A stretch of DNA of 64,000 bases, taken from positions 45,346 to 109,345 of the forward strand of contig SNVD02011511.1 of the NCBI GenBank assembly GCA_013180625.2, written 5' to 3'. Under the pieces are notes generated by a model that was not told the DNA's origin, searched no databases, and was given only the letters and a program-made list of their open reading frames with translations. Source of the DNA: Boswellia sacra. Lineage: Eukaryota; Streptophyta; Magnoliopsida; Sapindales; Burseraceae. Positions 44,471-57,249 of this stretch are shown here, piece after piece. Positions within the stretch are counted from its first letter, which is position 1; each line of letters opens with the position of its first letter. A program made the translations under genes and the position numbers.

Positions 44471-46440
44471 TGATATTCTTCAAGAAATCCTTGTTCCTAG
44501 TCATGTGTCTTGAACACCTACTGTCAAAATACCAAGCATCATTAGTTGTGAATTTAAGAGCAGTAAAGCAATATTGCATGAGGTTACTTGTTTTAACCCA
44601 AGCTAGTTGTATCTTAGGCAACTGTTTGTACCATTTTGATTTTTATTCAAAAGGCTCAACAAATTAAAATACTTTGGTCTAATGTGACCCTTGACACTGT
44701 AGAAATAACAAGTCGGAAAAATTTTAGTTATCTTTTCTAGGCTTGACTTAAATGAACTCATGGGTGAGACAAAGATCCATTTAGCTTTCGAGCTTGTTTT
44801 TGTGTCATTTGAGCTAAAATCTGACATGTTAGAAGATACTTTAACAAGAAAAATTTTGGAAGTTGAAGCAATATTACCTTCATCGAATCCTAAACCATTC
44901 TTGATTGTGCTTTTTTGCCAAAGGCTTAAAACTTGATCTAGTCGAGCTGAACTAATTTTAAGTTTATCAATGCAGTTCTGAACCTCTACAAGTTCAGATA
45001 TGAGTTTCTCAATCTCTTTATTTTTTTTTGTTCACTTCTTTTTCCAGTAATGGCATGTAATCTTCAGCATAAGCCTTGTCACAATTTAGTATTTTTCTTT
45101 CATTTTTTAGTATATTGATTAGTGACTTCTGTGTCTTCCATGACCCACAAAGATTGTTATATACTTCCTATAATTCATCATGATTGTTCTCATCATTTGA
45201 CTCATCACTGTATGACTCGATCTGCTCAATTATGTTAGACACAACTGCATTGCCTTTATTAGACATGCTTCTAGTGAATGCTACAAAGTTGCTAGAATGT
45301 TCTTCACATCATAATCTATTTTTGAGTTATTGTCACTCCAAGTTGCATATATGCCCTTGTCCTTTTTTTTTTCTTGTAATTTGGACATTCAAATTGGATA
45401 TGCGTGAATCCTTTGCATTCAAAACATTGCACTGGCCTTTTCTGTCAAGTTTTTTAGAACTTTTCTTGGCTGGTTCTTTGAGAAATCTCTTTGCATCAAA
45501 GCTTCTCGCTTTTTAAGTCTTCTTAGGATTTTTCTTCCTGAGATTTTTCTTTATGTAATTGACAAAGTTTTTTTGTCAAATATGCAATCTGCTCATCATT
45601 CGAAACTTCACTCTCCCTATTCTCTAAAGCAACAGAAAAAGCAATGCTTTTTTCCTTCCTTTTTGATTTTACCTACATCTCATAAGCTTGAAGAGAACCA
45701 ATTAGTTCATCAACTCTCATGGTTTTCATGTTATAACCTTCTTCAATGGCTGTAACCTTAGACTGAAATTTATCTGGTAAAGATCCAAGGATCTTTCCGA
45801 CAATTTTAGCCTCAGAGTACTCATTGCTAAGCATATAAGAAGCATTATTAATTTCACAAAGTTTGGTATGAAGATCACTTATAGACCCATTCTCATGCAT
45901 AATTAGCCTCAGAGTACTCATTGCTAAGCATATAAGAAGCATTATTAATTTCACAAAGTTTGGTATGAAGATCACTTATAGACCCATTCTCATGCATAAC
46001 AAGATTTTCAAATTTAGAAGTCAAAGTGAGTAATTTCGAGTCTTTAACATTTTTTTGTACCTTCATGCTTTACCTAATATCCCATGCCTGCTTTGCGATT
46101 GTACACTTTGAAATCAACTCAAATTGTTAAATATTGACAGTACTAAAAATGACATTGATTCCTTTAGAGTTCCAAATAGAAAGTCTATATCCAGCTTCAG
46201 ACCATTCATTTTCTAGTTTTTTAACTTGTTGCATAGCTTCATTGGTTTTTGTTGGTGGTGTCCAGCCATGAACAACACTTGCCTAGACTCTGTTATCAAG
46301 GGATTTCATGAAAATCTTCATTTTAACCTTATAATAGGCATAGTTTTCGTCTTCGAGCAATTGTGGTTACGTAACTGAACTTCCATTCCATTGTCATTTC
46401 ATACCTACAAAAGAAAATTTTGATCTACACTAGCATGTCA
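44471..46440 (-). pseudogene. Copia gag, zinc knuckle and protease start (degenerate element)
   Basis: 45975-45673 holds LGSLPDKFQSKVTAIEEGYN and DELIGSLQAYEM, the gag signature of the SIRE branch. 44827-44603 holds a damaged knuckle (CYFYSVKGHIRPKY, two Cys lost to Tyr). 44621-44418 holds WYFDSRCSRHMTRN, the protease active site with DSG altered to DSR. A 97-bp tandem duplication disrupts gag. Confidence 0.82.
45806..45998 (-). repeat. 97-bp tandem duplication inside gag
   Basis: TTAGCCTCAGAGTACTCATT and the following about 75 bases occur at 45806 and again at 45903, nearly or fully identical. 97 is not a multiple of three, so it shifts the gag frame. Confidence 0.92.
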
Positions 46441-46462
46441 GTGTACCTACTCTAATGCCAAT

Positions 46463-46655
46463 TGTTAGTTTTTGCAGTATAGATAGTTAATAGTAACTTA
46501 ACTGAAAACACTAAAGGAAAATAGAACTGAAGATTTTACGTGATTCGGCTAAAACGTAGCCTACATCCACAGGCAGTACGAGCTGCAATTCATATTGCAA
46601 TATGTGTTTAAGCTCGATTTATGATTCTTTACAATGATAGACACTAACTCACTAA
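46463..46655 (-). repeat. 5' LTR fragment of the degenerate copia element
   Basis: TGTTAGTTTTTGCAGTATAG to AACTCACT; matches 37091-37283 and then stops where TGACACATCC begins. The preceding ACTCTAATGCCAA (46450-46462) is a decayed reverse complement of the initiator-Met primer site. Confidence 0.8.
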
Positions 46656-46940
46656 TGACACATCCAAAAAATAGGATTATCTCCCAACTATAGGAGTGCC
46701 GAAGTGATAAACCCGGTAAGACCGAGGTCGATCCACGAGGAGGGCGATTTAGTAGTACAAACTATAGAACGAGAGAATAAGACATGAATAATGTAAATAA
46801 ATGACAAGATAATATTAACAAAAATAAGTAAAGATGGTAGGCGGTACTGCCAACCATTCAAATGTAAAACAAAAATAAAAGGTGGTAAGACCATTCATGG
46901 AAATAAATGGTAAAACCTACCGTATCCGCCACTTGACTGG
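46656..46940 (-). repeat. Partial 3' LTR of the truncated gypsy element
   Basis: Recognised by the U5-like block only. No clear purine tract separates it from the pol end at 46947, so part of the LTR or 3' region is probably deleted. Confidence 0.5.
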
Positions 46941-46946
46941 GAAAAA

Positions 46947-47930
46947 TCAGTCCTTTAAAAAAGTATCGATTAAATCAATGGACTCTTCATTTTGATCAAA
47001 ATTTTTAAAGAATGGTTTTAACCGTTGTCCATCAACTTTAAAAATATTACCATTCTTTGGGTTCTCAATCTCAACAGCTCTATGAGAGAAAACATTTTTA
47101 ACAATAGAAGGTGCAGTCCAACGAGACCAAAGTTTACTAGGAAACAAATGCAATCTTGAATCATACAAAAGAACTTTTGTGAATGTTCAAAAGATTTTTT
47201 AACAATGAATTTATCATGAAAAACCTTCATCTTTTCTTTGTAGATTTTAGAATTTTCATAAGCCTCATTCTTGATTTCTTCAAGTTCACTCAATTGGAGT
47301 TTATGTAACTTGCAAGCATTATCCAAATTTGTGTTAAATGGTTTAATGGCCCAATAAGCTTTATGCTTAATTTTCACAGGCATGTGACAAGGTTTTCCAA
47401 AAATCAATCTATAAGGAGACATACCCAATGATGTTTTGAAAGCAGTTCGATAAGCTCAAAGTGCATCATTAAGTCTTAAAGACTAATCTTTGCGGTTTAG
47501 ATTAACCGTTTTTTCTAAAATTTGTTTTATCTCCCTATTATCTAATTCAACTTGTCCACTTGTTTGCAAGTGATAAGGTGTAAAAACTTTATGGGTTATT
47601 CCATATTTCTTCATTAGAATTTCAAATGATTTGTTACAAAAATGTGTACCCCTATTACTAATAATGGCACAATGAATTTCAAATCTACACAAGATTTCTC
47701 TTTCAAGAATTTGATAACTATTTTGTGATGATAGTTTCGATATGGAATTGCCTTGACCCATTTTGAAACATAATCTATTGTAATAAGAATGTACACAAAA
47801 CCAATTGATGGTGGAAAAGGTCCCATAAAATTAATACCCCGATAGTCAAAGATTTCAACAACAAGAATGGGATTCAAAGGCATCATGTTTCGTTTTGAAA
47901 TGGATCCCAATTTTTGACAATTTTCACATG
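46947..47930 (-). pseudogene. gypsy integrase and pol C-terminus
   Basis: 47910-47614: [15 protein letters not shown] and [20 protein letters not shown]. 47761-47483: [20 protein letters not shown] and [20 protein letters not shown] (third catalytic site region; SNRGTHF where the family has SDxGTHF). 47428-47018: [20 protein letters not shown]. 47168-46947: [15 protein letters not shown], then [12 protein letters not shown] and the stop. Frames shift between pieces. Confidence 0.85.
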
Positions 47931-48096
47931 TTGTGCAAAATGTATGTGCATCTTTAAAGAAGGTGTGCCAATAAAATCCACATTACAATATTTTAGTAGC
48001 TGTTTTTTTAGATGAAAAGTGCCCTCCACATGCTTCAGAATGACAAAAATTAATGACACTACTTACCTCATTGTTGGGTATGCATTTTCTAATTAT

Positions 48097-49500
48097 TTAG
48101 TCTAAACAATATTTGAACAGATATGGATTATCCCAATAAAAATTTTTCACCTTAGTCAAAAACTTCCTTTTGTCTTGAGCATTCCAAAGAGATGGTATTT
48201 CTCCTATTGCAAGAAAATTTACAATGTTAACAAACCAAGGTATTGCAGTAATGGAGAATAAAAATTCATCAGAAAAAGAGTCATTGATAGGTGAAGCTTT
48301 AATTAATGTCTCTGTCGTTAATCTTGATAGATGATCTGCAATAATATTTTCGACTCTTTTCTTATCCTTTATTGTGATGTTGAATTCTTGGAGCAACAAG
48401 ATCTACCGTATCAATCTAGGTTTTGCATCCTGTTTAGACCTTAAATATCTCATAACTGCATAGTCAGTGCAAACAATCGTCGGAGAACCAATTAAATGAG
48501 ATCGAAATTTGTCCAATGCAAATATTACTGCAAGTATTCTTTTTTTGATGTTATGTAATTCATTTGTACATCATTTAAAGTCCTACTTGTGTAGTATATC
48601 ACATAAGGCTTACCTTCTTTTCTTTATCTTAAGATAGCACCAACGGCATAGTCACTTTCATCATACTTCAATTCAAAAGGCAAGGACCAATCAGGAGATT
48701 GCAGAATTGGAGCAATTGTTAAAAGTCCAATTAACTTATCAAAGGTATTTTGACATTCTTTAGTCCATTCAAAAGAAGTATTTTTTTATTAAGAGGTTAC
48801 AAAGAGGTTTAGATATAGCACTAAAACTTCTTATGAACCTTCTATAAAATCCGGCATGCCCTAAGAATGAAGGACCCCTTCGACTGTTTTTGATGGAGGC
48901 AAATGGGAAATTAACTCCCCTTTGGTTTTGTCCACTTCAATTCCCTTGGAAGACACCACATGACCTAAGACAATTCCCGAAGTAACCATATAATGACATT
49001 TTTTTCAATTCAAAATAAGACCTTTTTCTTCAAAGCTTTTTAAGATTTTTTCTAAGTTTTCAAGACAATTATCAAAAGAATTTCCAAAGACAGTTAAATC
49101 ATCCATGAAAACTTCTAAACAATGCTAAACCATATCACTAAAAATGCTAACATGCATCTTTGAAAAGTAGCTGGAGCATTACAAAGTCCAAAAGGCATCC
49201 TTCTAAATGCAAAAGTGTCAAAGGGGCACGTGAATATGGTCTTTTTTTAGTCTTCAAGTACAATTGGAATTTGATAATATCCTGAGTATCCATCGAGAAA
49301 ATAGTAGTAGGATTGCCCTGCTACTCTTTCTAAAATTGGGTCAAGGAATGGTAAGGGAAAATGGTATTTTCTAGTGACAACATCTAATTTTCTATAATTC
49401 AATGCACATGCTCCAACTAGATGAGACTCAAGTTGGTATTGATTCACCATTTTCATTTTTTACCACTGTAATGTCTGATTTCTTAGGTACTACTTATGTA
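48097..49500 (-). pseudogene. gypsy reverse transcriptase and RNase H
   Basis: 49456-49247: CALNYRKLDVVTRKYHFPLP, then FLDGYSGYYQIPI. Further left PFGLCNAPATF near 49165-49200 and FMDDLTVFG, the catalytic motif, near 49090-49117. RNase H follows to 48399-48097 (LLQEFNITIKDKKRVENIIADHL, in pieces). Broken by several stops. Confidence 0.82.
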
Positions 49501-49860
49501 GGACTTACCCCCTTACTATCAGAAATAGGATAGATAATTCCTGCATCAAGTAGTTTAAGAACTTCAACCCTAATGACCTCTTTCGTGTGGGGATTTAATC
49601 TTCACTAAGGTTGTTGGGATGTTTTGGCATTTTCTTTTAAATGTATTCCACATATACAAATTAAAGGGTAAATGCTTTTTATGTCTTTTAAAGTCCACCT
49701 GATTGTATTTTTATGCCTTTTAAGCACTTCTATCAACTTACCTTGTTGCTCGCTTGTGAGAGATGAAGAAATTATCATCAGATATGTCTGATTCTCCCCA
49801 AGATATGCGTATTAAGGTAAGGGCTTCAGTTATAACTTGGAAGATTCCTCTTCCTTGCTT

Positions 49861-50548
49861 TTATTCATTTGTCCTAAATTCTTCAAATCGTGGTTTTGAG
49901 ACTTTTTCCATCACCTGTGCACAGTCTAGTAAAGAACATATATCAAAAAGATCAGGCTGTAGTTCCATACTTGATTCTAATGAATTGACTAAATAGGTTT
50001 CCAAATGGTCAGAAGAACTCCCTTTTTGGATGTGGTCTTCCACAACAGTTTCAATTATATTAGCCTTCTTAATTTCATCATCTTCTTCATGTGGTTGTTT
50101 GCACATAGTAAAAACGTTAAGTTCTAATGTCATGTTCCCGAATGATAGCTTCATGACTCTATTCCTACAATTAATCAAAGCATTAGAAGTAGCTAAAAAT
50201 AGATGTCCTAAAATGATAGGAATTGAATTATATTCTTCCATTGGTTGTATATCCAAGACGATAAAATCTACTAGGTAAATGAATTTATCGACTTAAACTA
50301 GCACATCTTCTACTACTCCTCTTAGCACTTTAATTGATCTATCAGCAAGCAAAAGAGTCACAGAAGTCGGTTTTAACTCACCTAGATTAAGTTGTTGAAA
50401 AATCGAATATGGAAGCAAATTCACGCTAGCACCAAGATCAAGTAAAGCTTGTTCAATTTTGTGATCTCTAATAATATATGAAATTGTAGGACATCCTGGA
50501 TCCTTATATTTCGCTGTATTATTGTTTTGAAGAATAGCACCTAGAAAG
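49861..50548 (-). pseudogene. gypsy aspartic protease
   Basis: 50548-50293: KYKDPGCPTISY, LLDLGASVNLLPYSIFQQL and VLRGVVEDVLV. 50256-49861: SIPIILGHLFLATSNALINC and MKLSFGNMTLELNVF, with GRPF changed to GHLF. A stop lies between them near 50290. Upstream gag is replaced by the copia LTR from 50549. Confidence 0.88.
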
Positions 50549-52374
50549 TGTTGACCCAGGTATGGCAACCCAAGAGGGGGGGTGAATTGGGTTTTTATTT
50601 ATCAAAACGGATTTAGAAAACTTTTTTTTGAAAATCAAAATTATTTAACTCTTTCTTTAAGAATAAAGGTGAAAAAGATGAAAATAGAATGCAATCAAGA
50701 GAATAGAAATGAAGAACAATCACAAGTGCAAGTTAATGTAAAGAGATAGGGATAGAGAGAGTGCAAACTCAATTTACGTGGTTCGGCAAACCTTGCCTAC
50801 GTCCACGGGCTCCTAGCTCCACGAGCTAAGCTTTCCACTAAGTTGTAGAAATCTTTACAACTTACTTGATGAGCAACATCACCAAGACTTTTTCTTCCAA
50901 CTCTTGATAACACCACACCAAGAGTTCTTCTTGATGAACAACCTCACCAAGGCAACTTCCTTCAACTTTTGATAACACCACACCAAGAGTTCTTCTTGAT
51001 GAACAACCTCACCAAGGCAACTTCCTTCAACTCTTGATAACACCACACCAAGAGTTCTTCTTGATGAACAACCTCACCAAGGCAACTTCCTTTAACTCTT
51101 GATAACACCACACCAAGAGTTCTTCTTGATGAACAACCTCACCAAGGAAAGAGTTCTCTCAAGGATAACTCTTTACAAGAATATCTAACTCTCACCAAAA
51201 TACAAGAACAAAGTAAATTTTTACAACAAAAGTACAACTCTCTTCAAAGAGTAGATAAAGAAGATAAAAGCTCTATAAACTTGATATTTCTCTTGGCTTT
51301 TTTTGCTTGATAAAATGCTTCTCTTGCACTTGTTGAATGCATGGGAGAATGGCTCCTTTTATAGGCAAATGAGATGAACTTAATCAAGTGAAGACACCAT
51401 CTCCAAATTTTCTGCCCACCATAAAAACCGTAATCTTGTCTACCATTTTTGTCAATGTTTCGTTTGAAATTTGAAAATCTGTAAAACATAAAAGATCTGG
51501 AAATTTGAATAATCTTTCCAACGCATCAAGAACCAAGTCATTTGGATATCTGTAACTCAAGATATGGCCAAAACACCATTCGGTGCTCAAGTGACTTGAT
51601 TTTTCTTTCATGTGTCTGTCCACTGACTTGAATGATAATTCTGTCAGCCTTCCATTTGAAATTTGAATTTCTTCAAAACATAAAAGATCTTCATATTTTA
51701 ATAAGCTTTTCAAAACATTAAGAATCAAAACATTTGGATATCTCTATCTTAATATATGGACAAAACATTATTCGGTGCTCATATGAGTTGATTTTTCTTC
51801 TCTGTGTCAGTCCACCGAATTGCATGTCAATTATGTCAGCCTTCCATTTGAAATTTGAATTCCTTCAAAACATATGAAATGTTCTTTATTAAGTAATATT
51901 TCTAATGCCGCAAGAATCAAGTCATTTTGATTTTTCTAGCTCAAGATATGTCCAAAGGAGTATTCGGTGCTCATGTCAGCTGCTTCCATTTGTCTTTCAA
52001 CTTGCATGATGATTTGGACAACCTTGCACTTGAACTTTGAATTTCATTAAAACATATGAAATGTTATAAATTGAGTAAGCTTTCCAAAGGCTCAAGAATC
52101 ATGTTATTTGGATATTTGTAGAGATATATATGACCAATTGATTGAACATTACTCATGTGTCAAATTCCTTGAGTCAATCCTTGTTCTTAAGCTTTGGTGC
52201 CTTTAACATGTAGTCTTCTCCTTAGCTTCAACACTTCATTTTAATAAGCATCTTCTTGATTTTACAATTATTTCAATGATATTACTCTTGGACATAAATA
52301 AACATGTTAGTAAATCACAATGAATCAATGTGTATTGTTATCATCAAAATTATCATGTAGCCTTAGGGCTAACA
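50549..52374 (-). repeat. 3' LTR of copia copy 2 (1826 bp)
   Basis: Plus strand TGTTGACCC to GGGCTAACA. A 65-bp array lies at about 50866-51150; TATA box on the minus strand near 51356-51364; about 190-bp U3 repeats at roughly 51470-52070. Confidence 0.92.
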
Positions 52375-52390
52375 ATCTCCCCCTTTTTGA
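52375..52390 (-). promoter_or_regulatory. Polypurine tract of copia copy 2
   Basis: Plus strand ATCTCCCCCTTTTT, the complement of the tract at 22502-22515. Confidence 0.9.
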
Positions 52391-52619
52391 TGATAACAAA
52401 CTATTGATTGCTTTAAAATAATATCTAAAATCAAGAATGAAAATAAAAATAAGAATAAACAAAAAGAGAGCAAATAGCAATTGTTATAAATACAAGCAAT
52501 CCAACCATTTCTCCCCCTTTTGTTATCATCAAAAAGATGTAATCAAATTAATTACTCCCCTAAATATATTCTCCCCCTTAACATATGCTACCATTCAAAA
52601 ATTATCAAAGAAAAATTAA

Positions 52620-53740
52620 GATATATCCAACATGCCTAATTCTCTTCTAATTATGCAAAATCTATCTTGACTAAGGGGTTTAGTAAATACATCGGCTAAT
52701 TGTTTTTCGGTGGGAACAAATTCTAAAGAAATATTACCTTTTTGCACATGATCTCTAATAAAATGATGTCTAATCTCTATATGCTTAGTCCTAGAGTGTT
52801 GTATTGGATTTTTGAAATGTTTATGGCACTTGTATTGTCACATTTGATGGGAATATGATCAAATACCACACCATAATTTTTTAAAATTTGTTTCATCCAA
52901 AGAGCTTGTGCACAACAACTTCCTACGGCAATATACTCGGCTTCCGCGGTTGATAATGCAACAGAATTTTGTTTTCTACTAAACCATGATACTAATGCAT
53001 GTCCTAGCAAATGGCAAGAGCCACTAGTGCTCTTTCTATCAAGAAGACTTCCAGCAAGGTCCCCGCAATACGGAAATAGACTAATTGAGAGTTCAAAGGT
53101 TATCAGCACTTAGTATAGACCAAAGGACCCTCAGATTTGTATTGTACCAATAGAGCTAGTCTAATGATCCGCCTCTTTACAGCCTTAAGGTGAGATTCCT
53201 TTGGACAAGATTGAAATCTAGCACACATACACACACTAAACATAATATCGTGTCTACTAGCAGTTAAATACAAAAGAGAGCCAATCATACCTCGATATTT
53301 TGTTACCTCAACATCTTTTCCTTTCTCATCTTTGTCAAGCTTGGTTAATGTACCCATAGGTGTGTTATATGTCCTTGAATTATCCATGCCAAACTTCGTG
53401 AGAAGATCTCTTGTGTATTTAGCTTGATTAATGAAGATCCCATCCATTGATTGCTTGATTTGAAGTCCAAGGAAGAAATTTAATTCTCCCATTAAGCTCA
53501 TTTCAAATTCTTGTTGCATACACTTGGAAAATTCTTCACACATAGAAATATTAGTAGCACCAAATATAATATCATCACCATAGATTTGAACAATTAATAA
53601 ATCATCATTTTTTGTTTTAACAAAAAGAGTAGTATCAACTTTTTTTCATTTCGAAACCATTATCAATGAGAAATTTGCTCAATCTATCATACCATGCTCT
53701 TGGTGCTTGTTTCAAGCCATAAAGTGCCTTTTTGAGTTTG
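52620..53740 (-). pseudogene. Copia RT C-terminal half and RNase H, copy 2
   Basis: 53543-53103: CEEFSKCMQQEFEMSLMGEL, FFLGLQIKQSMDG, SLLYLTASRHDIMFSV. 53109-52777: GSLLDRKSTSGSCHLLGHAL, SVALSTAEAEYIAVGSCC. The catalytic motif reads YGDDIIFG near 53570-53590, Val to Gly compared with copy 1. The join at 53060-53170 is scrambled compared with copy 1. Confidence 0.88.
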
Positions 53741-55230
53741 AAAACATGGTTTGGAAATCATGATTTTGAAAACCAAGAGGTTGCTCTACATATATACTTC
53801 TCCTAATGTAACCTTTAAAAATTCATTTTGACATCGCATATTTTGGTACTATGTAAAATTATTATTGACATCAAATGTCCACAACATTCTCAAGGTGTGG
53901 AAATTGCGAACTCTAGCACACACGATGCAAACTTTCCTCATAATCAATACCTTCTTCTTGATTGTATCCTTGAGCAACAAGTCTAGCTTTGTTTCTAATA
54001 ATTGTGCCATTTTCATCTACTTTATTTCTAAAAATCCATTTAGTGCCTATAATAGAATGATTTTTGGGTCTAGGGACTAATTCCCAACTTGATTTCTTTC
54101 AAATTGGTTCAATTCTTCTTGCATAGCCAAAATCCAACTTTCGTTATTTTCGGCTTCTTTAAAAGTTTTTGGTTCAAATTGAGAGACAAATGCAAAATGA
54201 TTACAAAAGTTTCTAAAAGAATATCTAGTTCTCATACCTTATGATGGTTCACCAATAATAAGATCTTTAGGGTGAGCTTTTGCATACCTCAATTCCTTTG
54301 GTAATTCTTGGGAAGAATCATTTACTTCCTCAAGCTTTTCTTGCTGAAGTTGTAAATCATCTTGACTCTTTTCATCAAGCCTTGATTCCTTGATTTGCCT
54401 TTCTACTTCAACACTATCATCATCTAAATTCTTTGAAGAAATCACATTAGTTTCATCAAATTCAACATGCATAGATTCTTCAATAGTAAGAGTCTTTTTA
54501 TTAAAAACTCTATATGCTTTACTATGGTTGGAGTAGCCCACAAAAATTCCAACATCGGCTTTTGCATTAAATTTTCCAAGGTTATCCTTAGTGTTTAAAA
54601 TAAAACATTTACATCCAAAAACTTTAAAAAATCCAATGTTGGGTTTTCTTCCTTTCCAAAGTTCATAAGGAGTTTTCTTTATTAAAGCTCTAACATGGAT
54701 TCTATTGATTATAAAGCATGCGGTATTAACGGCTTCGGCCCAAAAATATTTTGGCAAATTATTTTCAAGCAACATGGTCCTAGCCCATTCTTGATAGTCC
54801 CTATTTTTTCCTCTCAACACACCATTTTGTTTGTGGAGTTCTAGGTGCGGAAAAATTATGTTCAAAACCATTTTCATCACAAAGATTTTCAAACTCACGT
54901 TGTAACTAACTTGACACACCTGATCACTGTCTAATGATACAATTAGAATGCCCTTTTGATTTTGGAACTCTTGTAAATTTGAAAAAGCTTGTATGGCCTC
55001 AATTTTAGTTTTCAAGAATAATACCCAAGTGAATCTTGAATAATCATCCATAATAACAAAAACATAATACTTTCCACCAAAGCTTTGAGTTCTTGATGGT
55101 CCAAATAAATCCAAATGAAGTAATTGTAGAGGTTTATTTGTTGAAATAAATTTCTTTTGTTTAAAAAAAAGTTCTCACTTGTTTTCCAAATTGACAAGCA
55201 TCACAAATCTTATCCTTTTCAATTTTATTT
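53741..55230 (-). pseudogene. Copia integrase and early RT, copy 2
   Basis: 55114-54239 has MDLFGPSRTQSFGGKYYVF, VIMDDYSRFTWVLF, TPYELWKGRKPNIGFFKVFG and the GYSNHSKAYRVFNKKT block, followed by an acidic linker ending LIIGEPS. The third-site region is damaged near 54790-54960: VVERKN-like text became GVLRGKN, and SDHGGE is lost. Early RT (WILAMQEELN-like to CNQEEGIDYEE-like) is readable in pieces from 54240 to 53900. Confidence 0.85.
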
Positions 55231-55700
55231 TTGGAAGACCATCAACTAAATCATTTTTAGAAATTTTTGAAATTGTGTCCATGCTAACATGACCTAACCT
55301 TCTATGCCATAACCAAGCATCATGATTAACAATGAAACAATTTTCGACATGATCATTAACATCAATATCAATTGTATAAATATTACCACATCTATTACCA
55401 ACAAATAATGTCTTATTGTTACTAACATCCTTAATCACACATCTATTAGGCACAAAAGTAATAAAATATCCCTTATCACACAATTGACTAATACTAATCA
55501 AATCATGTTTTAAACCATGAACAAGCAAACCATCTTTAATAATAGGTGAAGAAGGGTTACCAATATCACCATGTCCGATTACCCTTCCTTTGGAATTATC
55601 ACCGAAGGTCACATATCCTCCTTTCTTCATGATTAATCTTGAGAACTTGGAGGCCTCTCCGGTCATATGCCTGAGCATCCACTATCTATACAGACTTTGT
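55175..55700 (-). pseudogene. Copia protease and GAG-pre-integrase, copy 2
   Basis: Starts at the protease site (CSRHMTGEA-like, here LRHMTGEASKF) and continues VTFGDNSKGRVIGHGDIGNP, DLISISQLCDKGYFITF, FVGNRCGNIYTIDIDVND and WHRRLGHVSMDTISKISKND, with both zinc His intact. A shift near 55190 breaks the CxxC part. Confidence 0.85.
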
Positions 55701-57192
55701 TTGCACTCCTTTGTCTCTACATCAACATTCAGGAGTAACTTTTTGGTACCCAAAAGTTCTTGGGTCCTTGGGGGTTAGTTATGGTACTTTTTGGAACCCA
55801 TATTTGTTTCAAATTAGGATTTCTTTTAATGGAGCAAGAATGCATATTGTGTCCTTTTCTTCCACAATAAGTACATGAATGATTAGGATTATTCCTAAAA
55901 GATGTATGAACAAAATAGTTTTTAAAACACTTTTGATTTTTATGAGTTTTATATCCTAACCCTCTTTTATCAAAAACACATCTTTGGTTTCGTAACATAG
56001 AATTGAAATTTTTTGTGCTTTTTGTAAAACTATCAACAATATTTCTTAAATCATTATTTCCCTTTTTCAAAATAGCATTTTCTTTCTCCAATTTATCAAA
56101 ATCCTTTTGTTTTAAAATGTCATTTTCAGTTTTTAATAAATGTATTTGACTTTCCAAACTTTCAAAATCTGTTTGCTTTAAAATTTCATTTTCATTTTCT
56201 AAAGCTTCATTTATTTCTACCACCTCTTCTAATTGAGATAACATGATTTTTGACTTCTTTTTGAAAGCATTAATTTTTGAATTTTGCTTATCAACTTACA
56301 CATGTAAATTTTGGAATGTTTCAAGTAATTCATCGTATGAAAGTTTAGGATCATAGTTTCGAATACTTACCTCATTGTCTCTTGAAGCCATGAAACACAT
56401 GTTTGCCATTTCGCAATCTTCTTCTTCGGTGGAACTATCCTCAATATCATCCCAAATTGTGGCTTTCATTGCTTTGGATTTCTTGCCTTGATTCTTGAAA
56501 TCTTATTCATTCTCCTTCAAGATGATTTCATGAGTTATGAGAGAACCCATAAGTTCTTCTAATGGTAGTTTGGTGAGGTCCTTTGCTTCTTGAATTGTCG
56601 TCACCTTTGGTTCCCAAGATTTTGGTAGACACATAAGAATCTTTCTCACCATTTCAACATTAGAATAAGATTTACCAAGAGATTTCAAACTATTAATAAT
56701 ATCCGTAAATCTAATAAACATTTCAGAAATTGATTCATCCGATTTCATCTTAAAAAGCTCATAACTATGAACTAGCATACTAATTTTGGGTTCTTTAACT
56801 TGACTAGTTCCTTCATGAGTTACTTCAAGTGTGTGCCATATTTCTTGTGCCGTAGAACAAGTAGTTATTCTATTAAACTCATTTCTATCTAGAGCACAAT
56901 ACAACACATTCATAGCTTTAGCATTCAAACTCAGATTCTTTTTATCATCTTCACTAAACTCTTTAGGTTCTTTAAGGCATGGGCCATTCCCTTATGTTTC
57001 AATTTTGTAAAAAAAAAAATGAAGCAAAAGGTCGGGGCGCTTGCAAACATTATAGACCAGCAAATCATAATCAAAAGATTTCAAGAAAATACTCATTCTA
57101 ATTTTCCAATAAGAGTAATCACTTCCATTAAAAAATGGATGTCTAGGGATAGAAAGTCCCTCAACATATGAAGTTGAATTAAAAATTGTCAT
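55701..57192 (-). pseudogene. Copia gag, copy 2
   Basis: 57192 on: MTIFNSTSYVEGLSIPRHPF, then FNGSDYSYWKIRMSIF. 56928-56503: MNAKAMNVLYCALDRNEF, LPKSWEPKVTTIQEAKDL, KLPLEELMGSL. 56244-55729: the coiled-coil and the knuckle CTYCGRKGHNMHSC. Frames break near 56990, 56500 and 56290. The three GAA codons that are TAA in copy 1 are intact here. Confidence 0.9.
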
Positions 57193-57236
57193 AGCTCAAA
57201 AATCGATTAAGATTTTAAAAAAAATGAGCAACCTTG

Positions 57237-57249
57237 CTCTGATACCACT
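57237..57249 (-). promoter_or_regulatory. Primer binding site of copia copy 2
   Basis: Plus strand CTCTGATACCACT, i.e. TGGTATCAGAG on the coding strand, next to the 5' LTR. Confidence 0.9.

Larger units (their letters stand above)
37091..46655 (-). mobile_element. Degenerate Ty1/copia element (SIRE-like) with an additional ORF downstream of pol
   Basis: Minus-strand order: 5' LTR fragment (46655-46463), primer site, gag, zinc knuckle, protease/integrase, RT, RNase H, an extra ORF (40564-38860), purine tract, 3' LTR (38532-37091). The two LTR starts align from TTAGTTTTTGC onward: 37091 has TATTAG where 46463 has TGTTAG. The 5' LTR is cut at 46655, where a gypsy terminus begins. Many stops. 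Extra ORFs after pol are known in SIRE-type copia elements. Confidence 0.85.
46656..50548 (-). mobile_element. Truncated Ty3/gypsy element (Athila-like)
   Basis: Minus strand: protease (50548-49861), RT (49500-48780), RNase H (48760-48097), integrase (47930-47018), pol end at 46947, then an LTR-like end to 46656. Order fixes gypsy. The right side is cut at 50548 by a copia LTR, with gag and 5' LTR missing. The left end reads TGACACATCC on the plus strand, with a U5-like stretch (GTGATAAACCCGGTAAGACC, GATCCACGAGG) typical of Athila-type LTR ends. Confidence 0.82.
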
